Positions 28,383 through 37,868 of a stretch of DNA of 64,000 nt are shown here, piece by piece (position 1 is the first letter of the stretch; each line of letters starts with the position of its first letter). Below the pieces are notes generated by a model. The model was not told the DNA's origin and did not search any database. It worked only from the letters and a program-made list of their open reading frames with translations. The stretch is from NCBI GenBank assembly GCA_019075865.1, contig JAGXAN010000004.1, positions 186,001-250,000 on the forward strand, read 5' to 3'. Source of the DNA: Hyphomicrobiales bacterium (lineage in GTDB: Bacteria; Pseudomonadota; Alphaproteobacteria; Rhizobiales; Beijerinckiaceae). The translations under genes and the position numbers were made by a program.

Positions 28383-29198
28383 CTAGTGATTTGCATTGGC
28401 GTTTGGAAGGGGCAGGGCCGCACTGTCCGCCGCTAATTCAACACCATCCGCCGTGCATGTGCCGCCCGCTTCCACCAACCGATCCAACCGCACCATCGCA
28501 AGGCAAACCCCAGGGCAGGTGCTTCCTACCGTCCCTATCACCGTGCCATTGGCAACCACGTCAGCCCCGGCAGCCGGAGCCTTGCCAGCAAATTTCAGCG
28601 CGATCACGCGTTTGCGGGCCAGACCGCGATGTTCCACCCGCGACACCACTTCCTGACCCACATAGCAGCCTTTTTTGAAATCAATACCATGCAGGCGGTC
28701 CATATTCGCTTCATGCGGGAAGGCATCACCATAAACAAAATCCTGACCGCCTTCGGGCACGCAAAGTCTGATGCGATGCGCCACATAGGGCAAAATATCC
28801 CCTTCAGGCTGACGCGCGACTTTCTGCCGCCAACCCATTTCGGGCATGCGCGGGTCATCAACACCCCCTGCGGGTTTGGGCTCACCCCAGCCCGCGCGCA
28901 CCGCGAAATCGGCGGAAATATCCAAAATGGCAACATCGGCCCGCAATTTGTACATTCCGAAGCGTTTGGCCAAGGCTTGAATCATGGAGCGAGTAACATC
29001 AATCAAAAAATCAGAATTTTCCCGTAATACCATAAAATCAAACAATATTTTACCTTGCGGCGATAGGAGGGCCGCATAACGCATCTCGCCATTGGTCAGC
29101 GCCAGAACATCATTGGTCAGCATATCTTGCAAGAAGCGGGGCGCATCCCCGCCCGTCACCTTGAGCCAGCCGCGATTGTCGAGATAAACCGATGTCAT
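28383..29198 (-). CDS. ygfZ: tRNA-modifying / Fe-S assembly protein YgfZ
   Basis: The 271-residue folate-binding protein carries the diagnostic FKKGCYVGQEVVSR, whose cysteine is the redox-active residue of YgfZ/IBA57. The N-terminus (VYLDNRGWLKVTG, FLQDMLTNDV) resembles the GcvT fold. It supports assembly of 4Fe-4S enzymes such as MiaB. The ATG at 29198 is preferred over a TTG 9 bases upstream. The gene is divergent from pyrC. Confidence 0.93.
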   Translation of the reverse strand: MTSVYLDNRGWLKVTGGDAPRFLQDMLTNDVLALTNGEMRYAALLSPQGKILFDFMVLRENSDFLIDVTRSMIQALAKRFGMYKLRADVAILDISADFAVRAGWGEPKPAGGVDDPRMPEMGWRQKVARQPEGDILPYVAHRIRLCVPEGGQDFVYGDAFPHEANMDRLHGIDFKKGCYVGQEVVSRVEHRGLARKRVIALKFAGKAPAAGADVVANGTVIGTVGSTCPGVCLAMVRLDRLVEAGGTCTADGVELAADSAALPLPNANANH

Positions 29199-29339
29199 GA
29201 AATGCAAACCCTGCGCCGGAAGTTGGTTGTTCGCAATATAATGACGTTTGGTTCAAGCTCCAAAGTAATATTGCGTCTTTCCGCCCTGCGCGCATTGTGG
29301 CAAAGAAAGAGCAGCATAACTCCCATGGAAAGCCCCTCG

Positions 29340-30674
29340 ATGGCACAGACATACGATACGATTTTGCAAGGCGGCACGCTGGTCAATCAGGACGGTATCG
29401 GCCCCTGCGACATTGGCATAATCGGCCAGACCATTGCGTTTATCGGCGATTTATCGCGCGCCAGTGCCGGGCGGGTGATTGATTGCACCGGCTTGCATGT
29501 TCTGCCGGGCGTCATCGATACGCAGGTGCATTTTCGTGAGCCGGGTGCCACCCACAAGGAAGATCTGGAGAGCGGTTCGCGCGCCGCCGTCATGGGCGGC
29601 GTGACTGCCGTGTTTGAAATGCCCAACACCAACCCGCTCACCACCAGCGCCGAAACACTGGCTGACAAATGCCAGCGTGCCAGCAACCGCATGCACTGCG
29701 ACTTTGCATTCTGGGTGGGCGGCACGCATGAAAACGTCCGCGATATCCGGGAACTCGAGCGACTGCCCGGGGCCGCCGGCATCAAGGTTTTCATGGGGTC
29801 GTCCACGGGTTCCCTGCTGGTGGCGGATGATGCGGGCGTTGCTGCCATCTTAAGCCAGACGCGCCGGCGCGCCGCTTTCCACAGCGAAGACGAATTTATC
29901 CTGCGCGAGCGCGAATCCTTCAAGGTGGCCGGTGACGCATCCAGTCATCCGGTCTGGCGTGACGAGGCTGCCGCCCTTTCGTCCACCAGGCGGTTGGTCA
30001 AAATCGCGCGCCAGACCGGTGCCCGCATTCACATCCTGCATATTTCAACCGCTGCTGAAATCGATTTTCTGAAAGCCCACAAGGACATCGCCAGTCTGGA
30101 AGTGACCCCGCACCACTTGACCATGGCCGCCGACGACTATGCGCGTCTGGGCACACGCTTGCAGATGAACCCGCCGGTGCGCGAGGCGCGCCACCGCGAT
30201 CAATTGTGGTATGGCGTGGCGCAAGGCATTGCCGACATATTGGGCTCCGACCACGCCCCGCACACATTGGAGGAAAAGGCCAAGCCCTATCCGCAAAGCC
30301 CGTCAGGCATGACCGGCGTGCAGACTCTGGTGCCGATCATGCTGGATCACGTATATCACGGTCGCCTGTCGCTGCAGCGCTTTGTCGACATGTCGAGCGC
30401 TGGCCCGGCCCGGCTTTTTGGCATTGCCCGCAAGGGCAGGGTGGCGGTCGGCTATGATGCCGATTTCACGATCGTTGACCTCAAGCGCCGTCAAACCATC
30501 ACGGATGAATGGATCGCCTCCCGCAGCCAATGGACGCCGTACCATGGCCGCGCCGTTATGGGCTGGCCCTGCGGCACGATTGTGCGCGGCGGGCAAGTCA
30601 TGTGGGAGGGGCAATTGCTCGCCCCCAGTACCGGCCAGCCAGTTCTGTTTGGCGAAGCGTTGCCGCAACGCTGA
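29340..30674 (+). CDS. pyrC: dihydroorotase (class I)
   Basis: The 444-residue amidohydrolase would cyclise carbamoyl-aspartate to dihydroorotate in pyrimidine synthesis. Motifs include GVIDTQVHFREPGATHKED, MPNTNPLTT, HILHISTAAE, TPHHLTM and GSDHAPHTLEEKA. In the metal motif the first His of the usual D-x-H-x-H/R pattern reads Gln (DTQVHFRE), a variant I recall from other rhizobial members. A second start at 29325 adds five residues. It ends at a bidirectional terminator. Confidence 0.9.
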   Translation: MAQTYDTILQGGTLVNQDGIGPCDIGIIGQTIAFIGDLSRASAGRVIDCTGLHVLPGVIDTQVHFREPGATHKEDLESGSRAAVMGGVTAVFEMPNTNPLTTSAETLADKCQRASNRMHCDFAFWVGGTHENVRDIRELERLPGAAGIKVFMGSSTGSLLVADDAGVAAILSQTRRRAAFHSEDEFILRERESFKVAGDASSHPVWRDEAAALSSTRRLVKIARQTGARIHILHISTAAEIDFLKAHKDIASLEVTPHHLTMAADDYARLGTRLQMNPPVREARHRDQLWYGVAQGIADILGSDHAPHTLEEKAKPYPQSPSGMTGVQTLVPIMLDHVYHGRLSLQRFVDMSSAGPARLFGIARKGRVAVGYDADFTIVDLKRRQTITDEWIASRSQWTPYHGRAVMGWPCGTIVRGGQVMWEGQLLAPSTGQPVLFGEALPQR

Positions 30675-30708
30675 ATTTTGGGTCAAAACCAGACAGCGTT
30701 CAACGAAA

Positions 30709-30740
30709 AAGGCCGTTCCCGAAAGGAACGGCCTTAATTT
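30709..30740. terminator. bidirectional intrinsic terminator between pyrC and the FadL-like gene
   Basis: A perfect 11-bp stem AAGGCCGTTCC/GGAACGGCCTT encloses CGAAA. Five As precede it and TAATTTT follows, so it can stop transcription from both converging genes. Confidence 0.9.
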
Positions 30741-30771
30741 TACAGCCACATATCCGCTGGATGCGCTCAGC

Positions 30772-32070
30772 TTACTGCTTCGGGCCCTTGAAGATGCCGG
30801 GAGTCGCGCTGGCGAACTGGTAACGCAGGCCTGCCGTCACGGCAAAGCCGGAGAGATAGTCACTCACGGTGCCACCACCAAATGCGGCTGGAACCGCGCC
30901 GCTCACCGTATGCTTGGGCGAATAGACGCCACCCAAATCCAAATTCATCTGGTTGGAAATGGCATAGCTCATACCGGCGGTAAAGTGATCGGTAATCACG
31001 CCGGGTGCCAAAATGTTGAGGGCGGCATCGCGCGGGCGAACCGGGTTGGTGTTGTGCGAATAACCAGCGCGCAACACGAGTTGCGAAGTCGCTGCCCATT
31101 CCGCACCAATGCTGAACACATCCACATCGCGCCAGCCAAAGCCGGGGCCGCCGCTAACGCCGAAAGGCAGGGCAATGTTAGAAGCATTGCCAACCGATGG
31201 AACGCCGGAATAGAAAATCCGCTTGTAGTCAGCCAGCACAGTCACGGTTGGCGTTATCTGATAGGAAACACCAAAAGCGATATTGCCCGGGATGTTGAAA
31301 TTGCCCTGATTGGCAAACAACCCGCTATATTTGTTGAACTTGCTCATATACATCGGCGTAGAACCGGTCAGGCCGACGTTGAAACCTGGTGCAGCATTCC
31401 ATTGGATGCCGGCGCGCACGCCGCCGCCCGACGAGGTCGCGTAGCCATTGTCGGAGAAATTGGTCGGCGAAGACGAGCCACCCGCCAGCGCCGCCAAGCC
31501 ATAAGCCTTGAACTGCTGGTAGGCGAATACCGGAGCGATACCCACGGAGAGCGAACCAAACTTGTGCGCATAGCCAACCGTGACGAAAGCCTGTTCGAGG
31601 TCGACGCCGGCCTTGCCCGAGCAGAACACGCCGAGCGCTCCGGGGCAGGCAGGCGCGGTGCTGACAAACGGCTTGTAGGTGGTGTTGATGCCGCCATTAC
31701 CATAGATCGCTATGCCAACCGCAGATGACCCGTCAATCTGATAGGTATAGCCAGCAGCAGGAACGCCAAAGATCGGACGCCCGCTCTTGTGATCGCCGGG
31801 TGCGATGAAGCCGGTTCCGGTGCCTGTATAGCCGCGCGTTGGGTTGATCAGCGTAGCGCCAACGTAAAATTGGTTGCCAATATCAAGAATGCCGGCCGGA
31901 TTGACCGCCAGAGCCATTGCATCTTCGGCGTGGGCGACGCCAGCACCGGCAAGGCTCTGTTGAATGGTGCCATAACCGATTTGAAAATAGCCGTCGGTTG
32001 CATTGGCGGTCCCTGCCAGCAGCAATGCAGCAACTGCGCCGAATGCCAACTTAATTTTTTGATTGCGCAT
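30772..32070 (-). CDS. outer-membrane transport protein of the OmpP1/FadL/TodX family
   Basis: The 432-residue precursor starts with a signal peptide cut after ANA (residues 1-24). The mature N-terminus DGYFQIGYGTIQQSLAGAGVAHAEDAMALAVNPAG is the plug region of FadL channels, and the rest alternates short strands rich in aromatic and Gly residues, ending in YQFA before a short tail. FadL proteins pass hydrophobic compounds such as fatty acids across the outer membrane. It is a single gene with its own 240-bp upstream region. Confidence 0.9.
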   Translation of the reverse strand: MRNQKIKLAFGAVAALLLAGTANATDGYFQIGYGTIQQSLAGAGVAHAEDAMALAVNPAGILDIGNQFYVGATLINPTRGYTGTGTGFIAPGDHKSGRPIFGVPAAGYTYQIDGSSAVGIAIYGNGGINTTYKPFVSTAPACPGALGVFCSGKAGVDLEQAFVTVGYAHKFGSLSVGIAPVFAYQQFKAYGLAALAGGSSSPTNFSDNGYATSSGGGVRAGIQWNAAPGFNVGLTGSTPMYMSKFNKYSGLFANQGNFNIPGNIAFGVSYQITPTVTVLADYKRIFYSGVPSVGNASNIALPFGVSGGPGFGWRDVDVFSIGAEWAATSQLVLRAGYSHNTNPVRPRDAALNILAPGVITDHFTAGMSYAISNQMNLDLGGVYSPKHTVSGAVPAAFGGGTVSDYLSGFAVTAGLRYQFASATPGIFKGPKQ

Positions 32071-32310
32071 CTCGCCCCCTAATATCGTCCATGGAATATG
32101 ACGATTTAATTTGTATCAAATTCTATGTTTCGGGCATCGTCATTGACAATCATTTTCTTCGCAATGAGCGGGGAGCGCCGCTGAAATATGGCATTATTCA
32201 GGCGCCTGTGCTTTACATGCAACAATTCTTATATGATTTTGTCGAAATTGCCTTGCGAAACCAGTAATTCTGGCCACTTCACGGACCAAACGAATCGGAC
32301 CGTCGGGTGC

Positions 32311-32586
32311 TTAATGGCGCGGCGCGAGCGAAAATTCACCGTTGCGGATACGCGCGGGCAATCCCTCGGCCAGATGCGCAGTGTTTTCCACGCCAATTTC
32401 ATGGGTCAAATGCACCATCGCTGCCCGTAAGGCCGCTTGCGCGAAGAAATCGGCGTCAATGCCCGAAACAAGTGCTTCGGCGAAGGCCTCAGTCAGAAAT
32501 TGCATGGCCGCATCGTGCAACTGCTGGCGCGCGATTTCTTCCAGGGCAGGGTCGGCAGTGAGCGGCAAGGGCTTCAGAATGTTCAT
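32311..32586 (-). CDS. small conserved-looking protein, function unknown
   Basis: The 91-residue product starts MNILKPLPLTADPALEEIA and is almost all helix by composition, with the pattern HDAAMQFLTEAFAEAL. I do not recognise a domain. The base composition and codon use look like the neighbours, and it lies between two minus-strand genes, which supports its being real. A longer start 39 bases upstream is possible. Confidence 0.5.
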   Translation of the reverse strand: MNILKPLPLTADPALEEIARQQLHDAAMQFLTEAFAEALVSGIDADFFAQAALRAAMVHLTHEIGVENTAHLAEGLPARIRNGEFSLAPRH

Positions 32587-32661
32587 AAAGCCGATATTAG
32601 GCGCATCCACGGCGCTTTGCGACAATCAGATGTCGGCACGGTTAATATCGGGCAAGGCAGC

Positions 32662-33219
32662 CTATCGTCCGCCGTAATGGCTGCTGATATCCCGCCCCAA
32701 CTGGTCGGCGCGCGCCAATTCGCGGGCGATGATCTGTTTGGCGTTGGCCGTGCAATTATGATAACTCAACGCATAACTGCCATAGCCGGTATTGAATGCG
32801 GCGATCAATTGCTTGCGCCGCTCCGGTGATTTTGCGTCCGAATCAATGATGGCGGCCATATGCTCGCGCCACTGCTTTTCATCGCCATCCATGCATAGGC
32901 CGCGCAGATAAGATACAATCCCGACGGTTTGCGACAGTTGCAGGAGTTGCGCCTCGTAAGGCGGTGGCAATTCCTTGATGGGGGCTGGCGCAGGGGCTGC
33001 CGTGTCCGCCTTCGCTGGGGCGTTTTTATTGCCATCCTTGACGCCAGCTTCCTTTGCCTGCGGGGCTTGGGTGGCGGCCATTATTTGCGGCGCACCGGAT
33101 TGACTGGCTTCAGCCCTGTTACCACCCAACCCGATAACGCATATGGCCATGGCAAACGCCAGCACGAACCGCCACTGGCCCAAGCCATGCGTTGGTGTTT
33201 TTTGTGCCAATTGCGACAT
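32662..33219 (-). CDS. TIGR02301 family exported protein
   Basis: The 185-residue protein has a signal peptide (MSQLAQKTPTH then a hydrophobic run to about residue 37), a low-complexity Ala/Pro/Lys linker, and the conserved TIGR02301 domain: PPPYEAQLLQLSQTVGIVSYLRGLC, EKQWREHMAAII and ERRKQLIAAFNTGYGSY with a Cys pair. The family is found essentially in Hyphomicrobiales and has no known role. It probably sits in the periplasm. It is 52 bp from pdxH on the same strand. Confidence 0.88.
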   Translation of the reverse strand: MSQLAQKTPTHGLGQWRFVLAFAMAICVIGLGGNRAEASQSGAPQIMAATQAPQAKEAGVKDGNKNAPAKADTAAPAPAPIKELPPPYEAQLLQLSQTVGIVSYLRGLCMDGDEKQWREHMAAIIDSDAKSPERRKQLIAAFNTGYGSYALSYHNCTANAKQIIARELARADQLGRDISSHYGGR

Positions 33220-33271
33220 TCCATTCAACCGCAAAATGCGTGCTTCGCCTCGGGCCGCCTCGCGACGCACT

Positions 33272-33883
33272 TCAGGGATAAAGTCTAGCCGACTGCCAGG
33301 GATCGTTCAATGCCGCGCGGCTAAACAACACGCGATCATGCAGGCGCGCAGGCCCGTCGTGCCAGAACTCGATCTGCAAGGGGCGGATGCGATAGCCCAG
33401 CCAATGCGGAGGACGCGGCGGCGCATCATGGTATTTTTCACCATATTCGGCTACCGCTGCTTCCAGCGTGGCGCGGTCTGCCAAAGGGCGGGACTGCTCA
33501 CTCGCCCAGGCACCGATACGGCTGAGCAATGGTCGGCTCGCGTAATATTCATCCGCCTCACGCGCCGTGACGATTTCCACGCTACCACGAATCCGGATTT
33601 GCCGCCGCAGAGATTTCCAGTGAAACAGCAACGCCGCCTGCATGTTGCTGGCAAGTTCAGTGCCCTTGGCACTTTGCGAATTGGTGTAAAACACGAACCC
33701 GTGCGGATCATGGCCCTTCAGCAACACCATGCGCGCGTCGGGCAGGCCGCTGGCATCGACCGTGGCCAGCGCCATGGCGTTGGGATCATTGATTTCGTGC
33801 TGTTTCGCCTCGGCAAGCCAGTCCGCAAACAGGGAAAATGGCTCGCTTCTCTTGGTAAAGTCACCCGGAATTAACCCATTCAC
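33272..33883 (-). CDS. pdxH: pyridoxamine 5'-phosphate oxidase
   Basis: The 203-residue FMN enzyme oxidises pyridoxine- or pyridoxamine-phosphate to pyridoxal phosphate. The FMN-binding block [22 protein letters not shown], the middle [15 protein letters not shown], and the C-terminal [17 protein letters not shown] are complete. It is divergent from the small lipoprotein gene and lies in the pdxH / surface protein / dnaJ arrangement of rhizobia. Confidence 0.96.
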   Translation of the reverse strand: MNGLIPGDFTKRSEPFSLFADWLAEAKQHEINDPNAMALATVDASGLPDARMVLLKGHDPHGFVFYTNSQSAKGTELASNMQAALLFHWKSLRRQIRIRGSVEIVTAREADEYYASRPLLSRIGAWASEQSRPLADRATLEAAVAEYGEKYHDAPPRPPHWLGYRIRPLQIEFWHDGPARLHDRVLFSRAALNDPWQSARLYP

Positions 33884-33959
33884 GATTTAATCTCCTCAAT
33901 GACCGTGGGAGCCGTTTGGGCACCCGATCGGTTTCGTATTGTGTATAGGGCATCCATCG

Positions 33960-34448
33960 ATGCAAAAAAGATTTTTGTGCAGCGTTTTTTTGGCTTCTTC
34001 ACTATTTTTGACCGGCTGTTCGGTTGCAATCCCATTGCCGGCTTTATTTACTTCCGACACGACCGGGGCAATCGCCGAAAAGCCCTTGGACAATTCGAAG
34101 CCATTGCTTTTGGCCTCCTCGGCCCGTGCCGACAAGATTGCGGATACTTCCACTTTCGGGACGGCCTTTGACAAATCCGACTGGGAAGTTGCCAAACCGG
34201 CGCTTTCCGAAGCTTTGATGTCGACGCCCGAAAACGCGCAAAAAGTGCCATGGTTTGATGCGCGAACCGGTGCCAGCGGCGACTTTTTGCAAAAAACCGC
34301 CAAAGCCGGCGCGCTCGGCACCGGCTGTCGCGGCTTTGTCGCGCTGATCGATGCTTATGACGGCACGCACTCGATTCCGGGAAAGGCCTGCCACACGGCG
34401 ACCGGGGTCTGGAAGGTCGACGAAGTGTTGCCCGATACTTTTAACTGA
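33960..34448 (+). CDS. small outer-membrane lipoprotein (RT0821/Lpp0805-like)
   Basis: The 162-residue product starts MQKRFLCSVFLASSLF with a lipobox LTGC; Cys20 would be lipidated. The mature part has no domain I can name with certainty, but the C-terminal GCRGFVALIDAYDGTHSIPGKACHTATGVW resembles the end of RT0821/Lpp0805 surface proteins, including the two cysteines. This gene position between pdxH and the DnaJ-like gene is where that family is found in related genomes. The start was set by the signal peptide. Confidence 0.7.
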   Translation: MQKRFLCSVFLASSLFLTGCSVAIPLPALFTSDTTGAIAEKPLDNSKPLLLASSARADKIADTSTFGTAFDKSDWEVAKPALSEALMSTPENAQKVPWFDARTGASGDFLQKTAKAGALGTGCRGFVALIDAYDGTHSIPGKACHTATGVWKVDEVLPDTFN

Positions 34449-34578
34449 TGGGGATAGCCAAGCGGTTGGACGGGAAGCTTTGCATTCGCACCTTGCAACT
34501 GGCGCAGAACGGTCCCAAATAGAAAAAAAGACATTCATTCTGCGCCTTTTCGAGGGCAGAATTTCTATGGGCTAATTT

Positions 34579-35472
34579 ATGCGCAATCCTTATGACGTGC
34601 TTGCAATAACAAAGAATGCCAGCATAGCTGACATTAAAAAGGCGTATCGGCGATTGGCCAAAGCCAACCATCCCGACCAAAACAAGGACCCAAAGGCCAA
34701 AGAGCGTTTCAACGAGGCGACGCAGGCCTATGACCTGCTCTCGGACGAGAAGAAACGGGGTGCCTTTGACCGTGGCGAGATCGACGCTGAGGGCAAACCG
34801 AAATTCCACGGCTTTGAGGGCCATCCGGCGGGCAATCATGGCCGCCAACCCGGCTTTGAGAATTTTGATTTCGGCGGAACTCGCGGTTTTGACGCCAGCG
34901 ATATTTTCGCAGACCTGTTCAGCGGCGGCGTGCGTCCGGGCGGCAAGGCGCGTCCGGCGCGTGGTCAGGACATTGAGGCATCGATCCAGGTGTCGCTGGA
35001 AGATGTAGCGCGCGGCAACAGCGTGCGCGTGAGCCTGCCAACCGGCCGCAGCCTCGATATCAAAATTCCGCGTGAGATTGATGAAGGCAAACAGATTCGG
35101 CTCAAGGGGCAGGGGCAGCCCGGCACTTTGAATGGGCCAGCCGGGGATTTGCTGATTGCGGTTCACTTCAACAAGCACCCGCAATTTGTCCGTGACGGCC
35201 GCGATCTGAGGCTGGAATTGCCGATCGCCCTATACGAGGCAGTGCTGGGTGCGGAAATCGAAGTGCCGACGCTGGAAGCGCCCGTGCGCATGAAAGTGCC
35301 GCCAGGTGCTCATCACGGCAAGCCCATGCGCTTGCGCGGCAAGGGCATGCCGGGGGCAACGCCGGGTGACCTCTATGTCACTCTCAAAATCGTCCTGCCA
35401 CGCGAAATCAGACCGGAGTTTACCGCTGAAATGCAGAAATGGCGCGACAATGCGCCCTATAATCCGCGTTAA
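34579..35472 (+). CDS. DnaJ C-terminal-domain co-chaperone (CbpA-like)
   Basis: The 297-residue protein has an N-terminal J domain (residues about 2-67) with the HPD triad in KANHPDQNKD, a Gly/Phe-rich linker (NFDFGGTRGFDASDIFADLFSGG), and two C-terminal beta-barrel substrate domains (RGQDIEASIQVSLEDVARG and KVPPGAHHGKPMRLRGKGMP). It lacks the zinc-finger of DnaJ, so it is a CbpA-type partner of DnaK. Confidence 0.93.
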   Translation: MRNPYDVLAITKNASIADIKKAYRRLAKANHPDQNKDPKAKERFNEATQAYDLLSDEKKRGAFDRGEIDAEGKPKFHGFEGHPAGNHGRQPGFENFDFGGTRGFDASDIFADLFSGGVRPGGKARPARGQDIEASIQVSLEDVARGNSVRVSLPTGRSLDIKIPREIDEGKQIRLKGQGQPGTLNGPAGDLLIAVHFNKHPQFVRDGRDLRLELPIALYEAVLGAEIEVPTLEAPVRMKVPPGAHHGKPMRLRGKGMPGATPGDLYVTLKIVLPREIRPEFTAEMQKWRDNAPYNPR

Positions 35473-35490
35473 AACGTGGCTACCGCCGCG

Positions 35491-36255
35491 CTAGGCCGGA
35501 CTGACCATGGCAAAAAACGCGCCTTGCGGGTCCTTGCATTGGGCGATGATCTGGCCACCTGGCACCGGGTTGGGGCCATGCAGCAATTGTCCGCCGGCCG
35601 CTTTCAGCCGCTCCAGTGCCGCCTCCATATTGGCAACATTGACGTAAAACAGCCAAGAGGGGCGGGGTATTTCCGGTGCCTTGTTCATGATGCCGCCAAT
35701 TTGGCTGCCGCCGACGCTGAATAATTGATAGTCGCCCATCGGCCCCATCGGAATGGCCTCGTCCTTTTGCCAACCAAAGTGCCGCCCATAAAAATCCATG
35801 GCCTTGCCTGCATCGACCGCGTGCAACTCGTTCCAGCCGAAAGTGCCGGGCGTGCCTGCCTTGGGTTGCGCATTGTTGCCCAGCGCCGAAAACAGGATGA
35901 ATGCGGCACCCTGCGGATCGGCCATGACCGCAAATCGGCCAACATTGGGGATGTCGGTGGGCGCGCGATGCATGGTGCCGCCATCCTTTTCAACAGCCTT
36001 TGCCGCAGCATCCACGTCGTCCGCGTAAATATAACCCATCCAGTGCGGCGGCACTTTTTGTGCGACCAGCGGGGCAGGCAGCGGCATCATGCCGGCAACC
36101 CCGTCACCTTCGACGTTGCAGATCGCATAAATCATGTCGGAAAGCCCAGAATCCACCACATTCCAGCCAAACAGGCTGGAATAGAATTTCTTGGCCCCGG
36201 CAAGATCGCTCGTCATCAATTCGTGCCAGCAAAAACGTCCCATGCTATCGCTCAT
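35491..36255 (-). CDS. VOC-superfamily protein with two glyoxalase-like halves
   Basis: The 254-residue product starts MSDSMGRFCWHELMTSDLAG, with GGAGGCGAGG before its ATG. It holds two vicinal-oxygen-chelate repeats: FCWHELMTSDLAGAKKFYSSLFGW and TFGWNELHAVDAGKAMDFYGRHFGW. Both have the His/Glu-type metal positions of the fold. Proteins of this form (such as the mycobacterial CFP32-like group) have no assigned reaction. It lies 44 bp after the anti-sigma gene on the same strand. Confidence 0.88.
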   Translation of the reverse strand: MSDSMGRFCWHELMTSDLAGAKKFYSSLFGWNVVDSGLSDMIYAICNVEGDGVAGMMPLPAPLVAQKVPPHWMGYIYADDVDAAAKAVEKDGGTMHRAPTDIPNVGRFAVMADPQGAAFILFSALGNNAQPKAGTPGTFGWNELHAVDAGKAMDFYGRHFGWQKDEAIPMGPMGDYQLFSVGGSQIGGIMNKAPEIPRPSWLFYVNVANMEAALERLKAAGGQLLHGPNPVPGGQIIAQCKDPQGAFFAMVSPA

Positions 36256-36299
36256 CGCCTCGCCTCCATCGCAGTCGAAAACGCCGGGCCTTATGGCCA

Positions 36300-37292
36300 C
36301 TAACGGGCAGTATCGGAAACTGTATCGCTCAGCCCGATTTCGTCGAACGCGGCCACACTCACCATGGCTACGGTCTGGTCATGATAGCCAAATACCACCG
36401 CATGCAGGCCGGCAACGGCAAGGCTGTCCGCTCCGTTGGCGCTCCAGCCACGCTGGATGGTTGCGCCCCGCAGTGCACCGCCGTGGTCTGCATATAGCAC
36501 GAAAGCGGCTGGGCCGCTGTTTTCGGCGGTCAAGCGTGCGCCCACCATCTTCCAGTGGCTGTCGGCAAATCGCGGCAGTTTCAGCCGGTATCCAAGACGC
36601 TGGCTGAGGGATTTTTCCAGAACATCGGCATTTGGCGAGATAAACTCAAGAGGAAGCGCCGAAAAGCTGCGGTAATTGCGCAGGGCTGCCAGTGCGTTTT
36701 CATGGTCGGGGGCAAGTGCAACCGTTGAAGCAAGCCGGGCACGGCCCTCGCTTGGCGCCATTGCCTGCGCAACGGCCACCGGCGCAGCCAAAACAGGATT
36801 GGTTGTTGGCTGGCGCAATCCCTCTGCCGCCATGCCGGCGCTTTGCAGCAAGGCACCATGCTGCAATATCAGCGACATGGTCGCTGCCATGGCAAAGGCG
36901 CATGCCATGCCATAGACAAAAATGGACCAGGAGCGCCGCCTATCTGCCCCGTGTGACGAATGAGATAAATGCGGTGGCAATGGCATGGGTTCGGGGGGCA
37001 CGATCGACAGGCTGACCGGTGCATGTGGCACTGGCGAGGCCAGCCGCGTGGCAGTATATTTGATGGCACTATTGGCGCGCAATGACAGGCTTACCGGCAC
37101 AGTCTCGCGTGCAACCGCATCGAACTGCCCGCGCAGAAACTGGCGTTGGCTGCGCCAGGACTCAACCTTGCGCGCTGTCTCTGGATGGCCGTTGAGATAG
37201 TCGAGAATACCAGTGCGTTGCTCGGCCGGTAGTTCATCGTCGACGAAAGCGTTCAGCTCGGTATCGGAATAGGGGCATCGCATCGGGGTCAT
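36300..37292 (-). CDS. transmembrane anti-sigma factor
   Basis: The 330-residue protein opens with a short anti-sigma domain (TELNAFVDDELPAEQRTGIL, DYLNGHPETARKV) that lacks the zinc HxxxCxxC motif, then a Pro-rich linker, one membrane helix at about residues 121-144 (SIFVYGMACAFAMAATMSLI) and a large outside domain. It follows the ECF sigma gene by 9 bp, with AGGAGG before its ATG. The pair should form a membrane-controlled regulatory unit in which the sigma factor is held until an envelope signal frees it. The signal is unknown. Confidence 0.85.
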   Translation of the reverse strand: MTPMRCPYSDTELNAFVDDELPAEQRTGILDYLNGHPETARKVESWRSQRQFLRGQFDAVARETVPVSLSLRANSAIKYTATRLASPVPHAPVSLSIVPPEPMPLPPHLSHSSHGADRRRSWSIFVYGMACAFAMAATMSLILQHGALLQSAGMAAEGLRQPTTNPVLAAPVAVAQAMAPSEGRARLASTVALAPDHENALAALRNYRSFSALPLEFISPNADVLEKSLSQRLGYRLKLPRFADSHWKMVGARLTAENSGPAAFVLYADHGGALRGATIQRGWSANGADSLAVAGLHAVVFGYHDQTVAMVSVAAFDEIGLSDTVSDTAR

Positions 37293-37301
37293 CGGCGCCT
37301 C

Positions 37302-37868
37302 CTACTTGACCAGCCGCAAGTGCCGCACCCGCTTGGCTGGCTGCGATGCGCGCGCGCCGCTTTGGCTGTCCTGCGCGTGTATGCCATCCACAACGCGGGC
37401 AAAAGTCGCGCGCGCCCGCACCAGATTGGCTTGCAGGGTCTCGCGCGTCATATCCATGACCACGGCGGCATCGGCATAGTTGAAACCTTCGAGCACGACC
37501 AGCAACATGGCCGCCCGCTCCTCGAGATCAAGCGCGGCGAGCGCGACATCGACCAGGGTTTGCCCGCTCATTGTTCCGCTGATATCCCGCCCCATCGCGG
37601 CCGCATGGGCACCATGTCCCGCGCGCAGATTTTGCAACAGATGCGATTTGGCTCGTGATTGCTGGCGATGCAGTCCTACCAGACTGGCGTAAAGCGACAG
37701 TCGTACATCCATGCCCGAAGGCCGCGCGAATTTCAAAGCCCGCAAAATGGATTCATGCACCAGATCGTCACCCGAGCGACCGCCATCGGCCTTGCTGCCA
37801 ACCGTCAGCGCTCGCGCGAATCGGCGCAGTTTCGGCGTGTGGGTCTCAATTTCTTGCCGCAGGTCCAT
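37302..37868 (-). CDS. ECF-type RNA polymerase sigma factor
   Basis: The 188-residue protein contains sigma region 2 (DDLVHESILRALKFARPSG) and region 4 (ALDLEERAAMLLVVLEGFNYADAAVVMD with METRETLQ-like helix TRETLQANLVRARA). It lacks regions 1 and 3, so it is an ECF sigma factor. A GTG 9 bases upstream is an alternative start. Its gene is followed directly by that of a membrane anti-sigma factor. The promoter region it may autoregulate is the 469-bp gap shared with fabI. Confidence 0.85.
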   Translation of the reverse strand: MDLRQEIETHTPKLRRFARALTVGSKADGGRSGDDLVHESILRALKFARPSGMDVRLSLYASLVGLHRQQSRAKSHLLQNLRAGHGAHAAAMGRDISGTMSGQTLVDVALAALDLEERAAMLLVVLEGFNYADAAVVMDMTRETLQANLVRARATFARVVDGIHAQDSQSGARASQPAKRVRHLRLVK

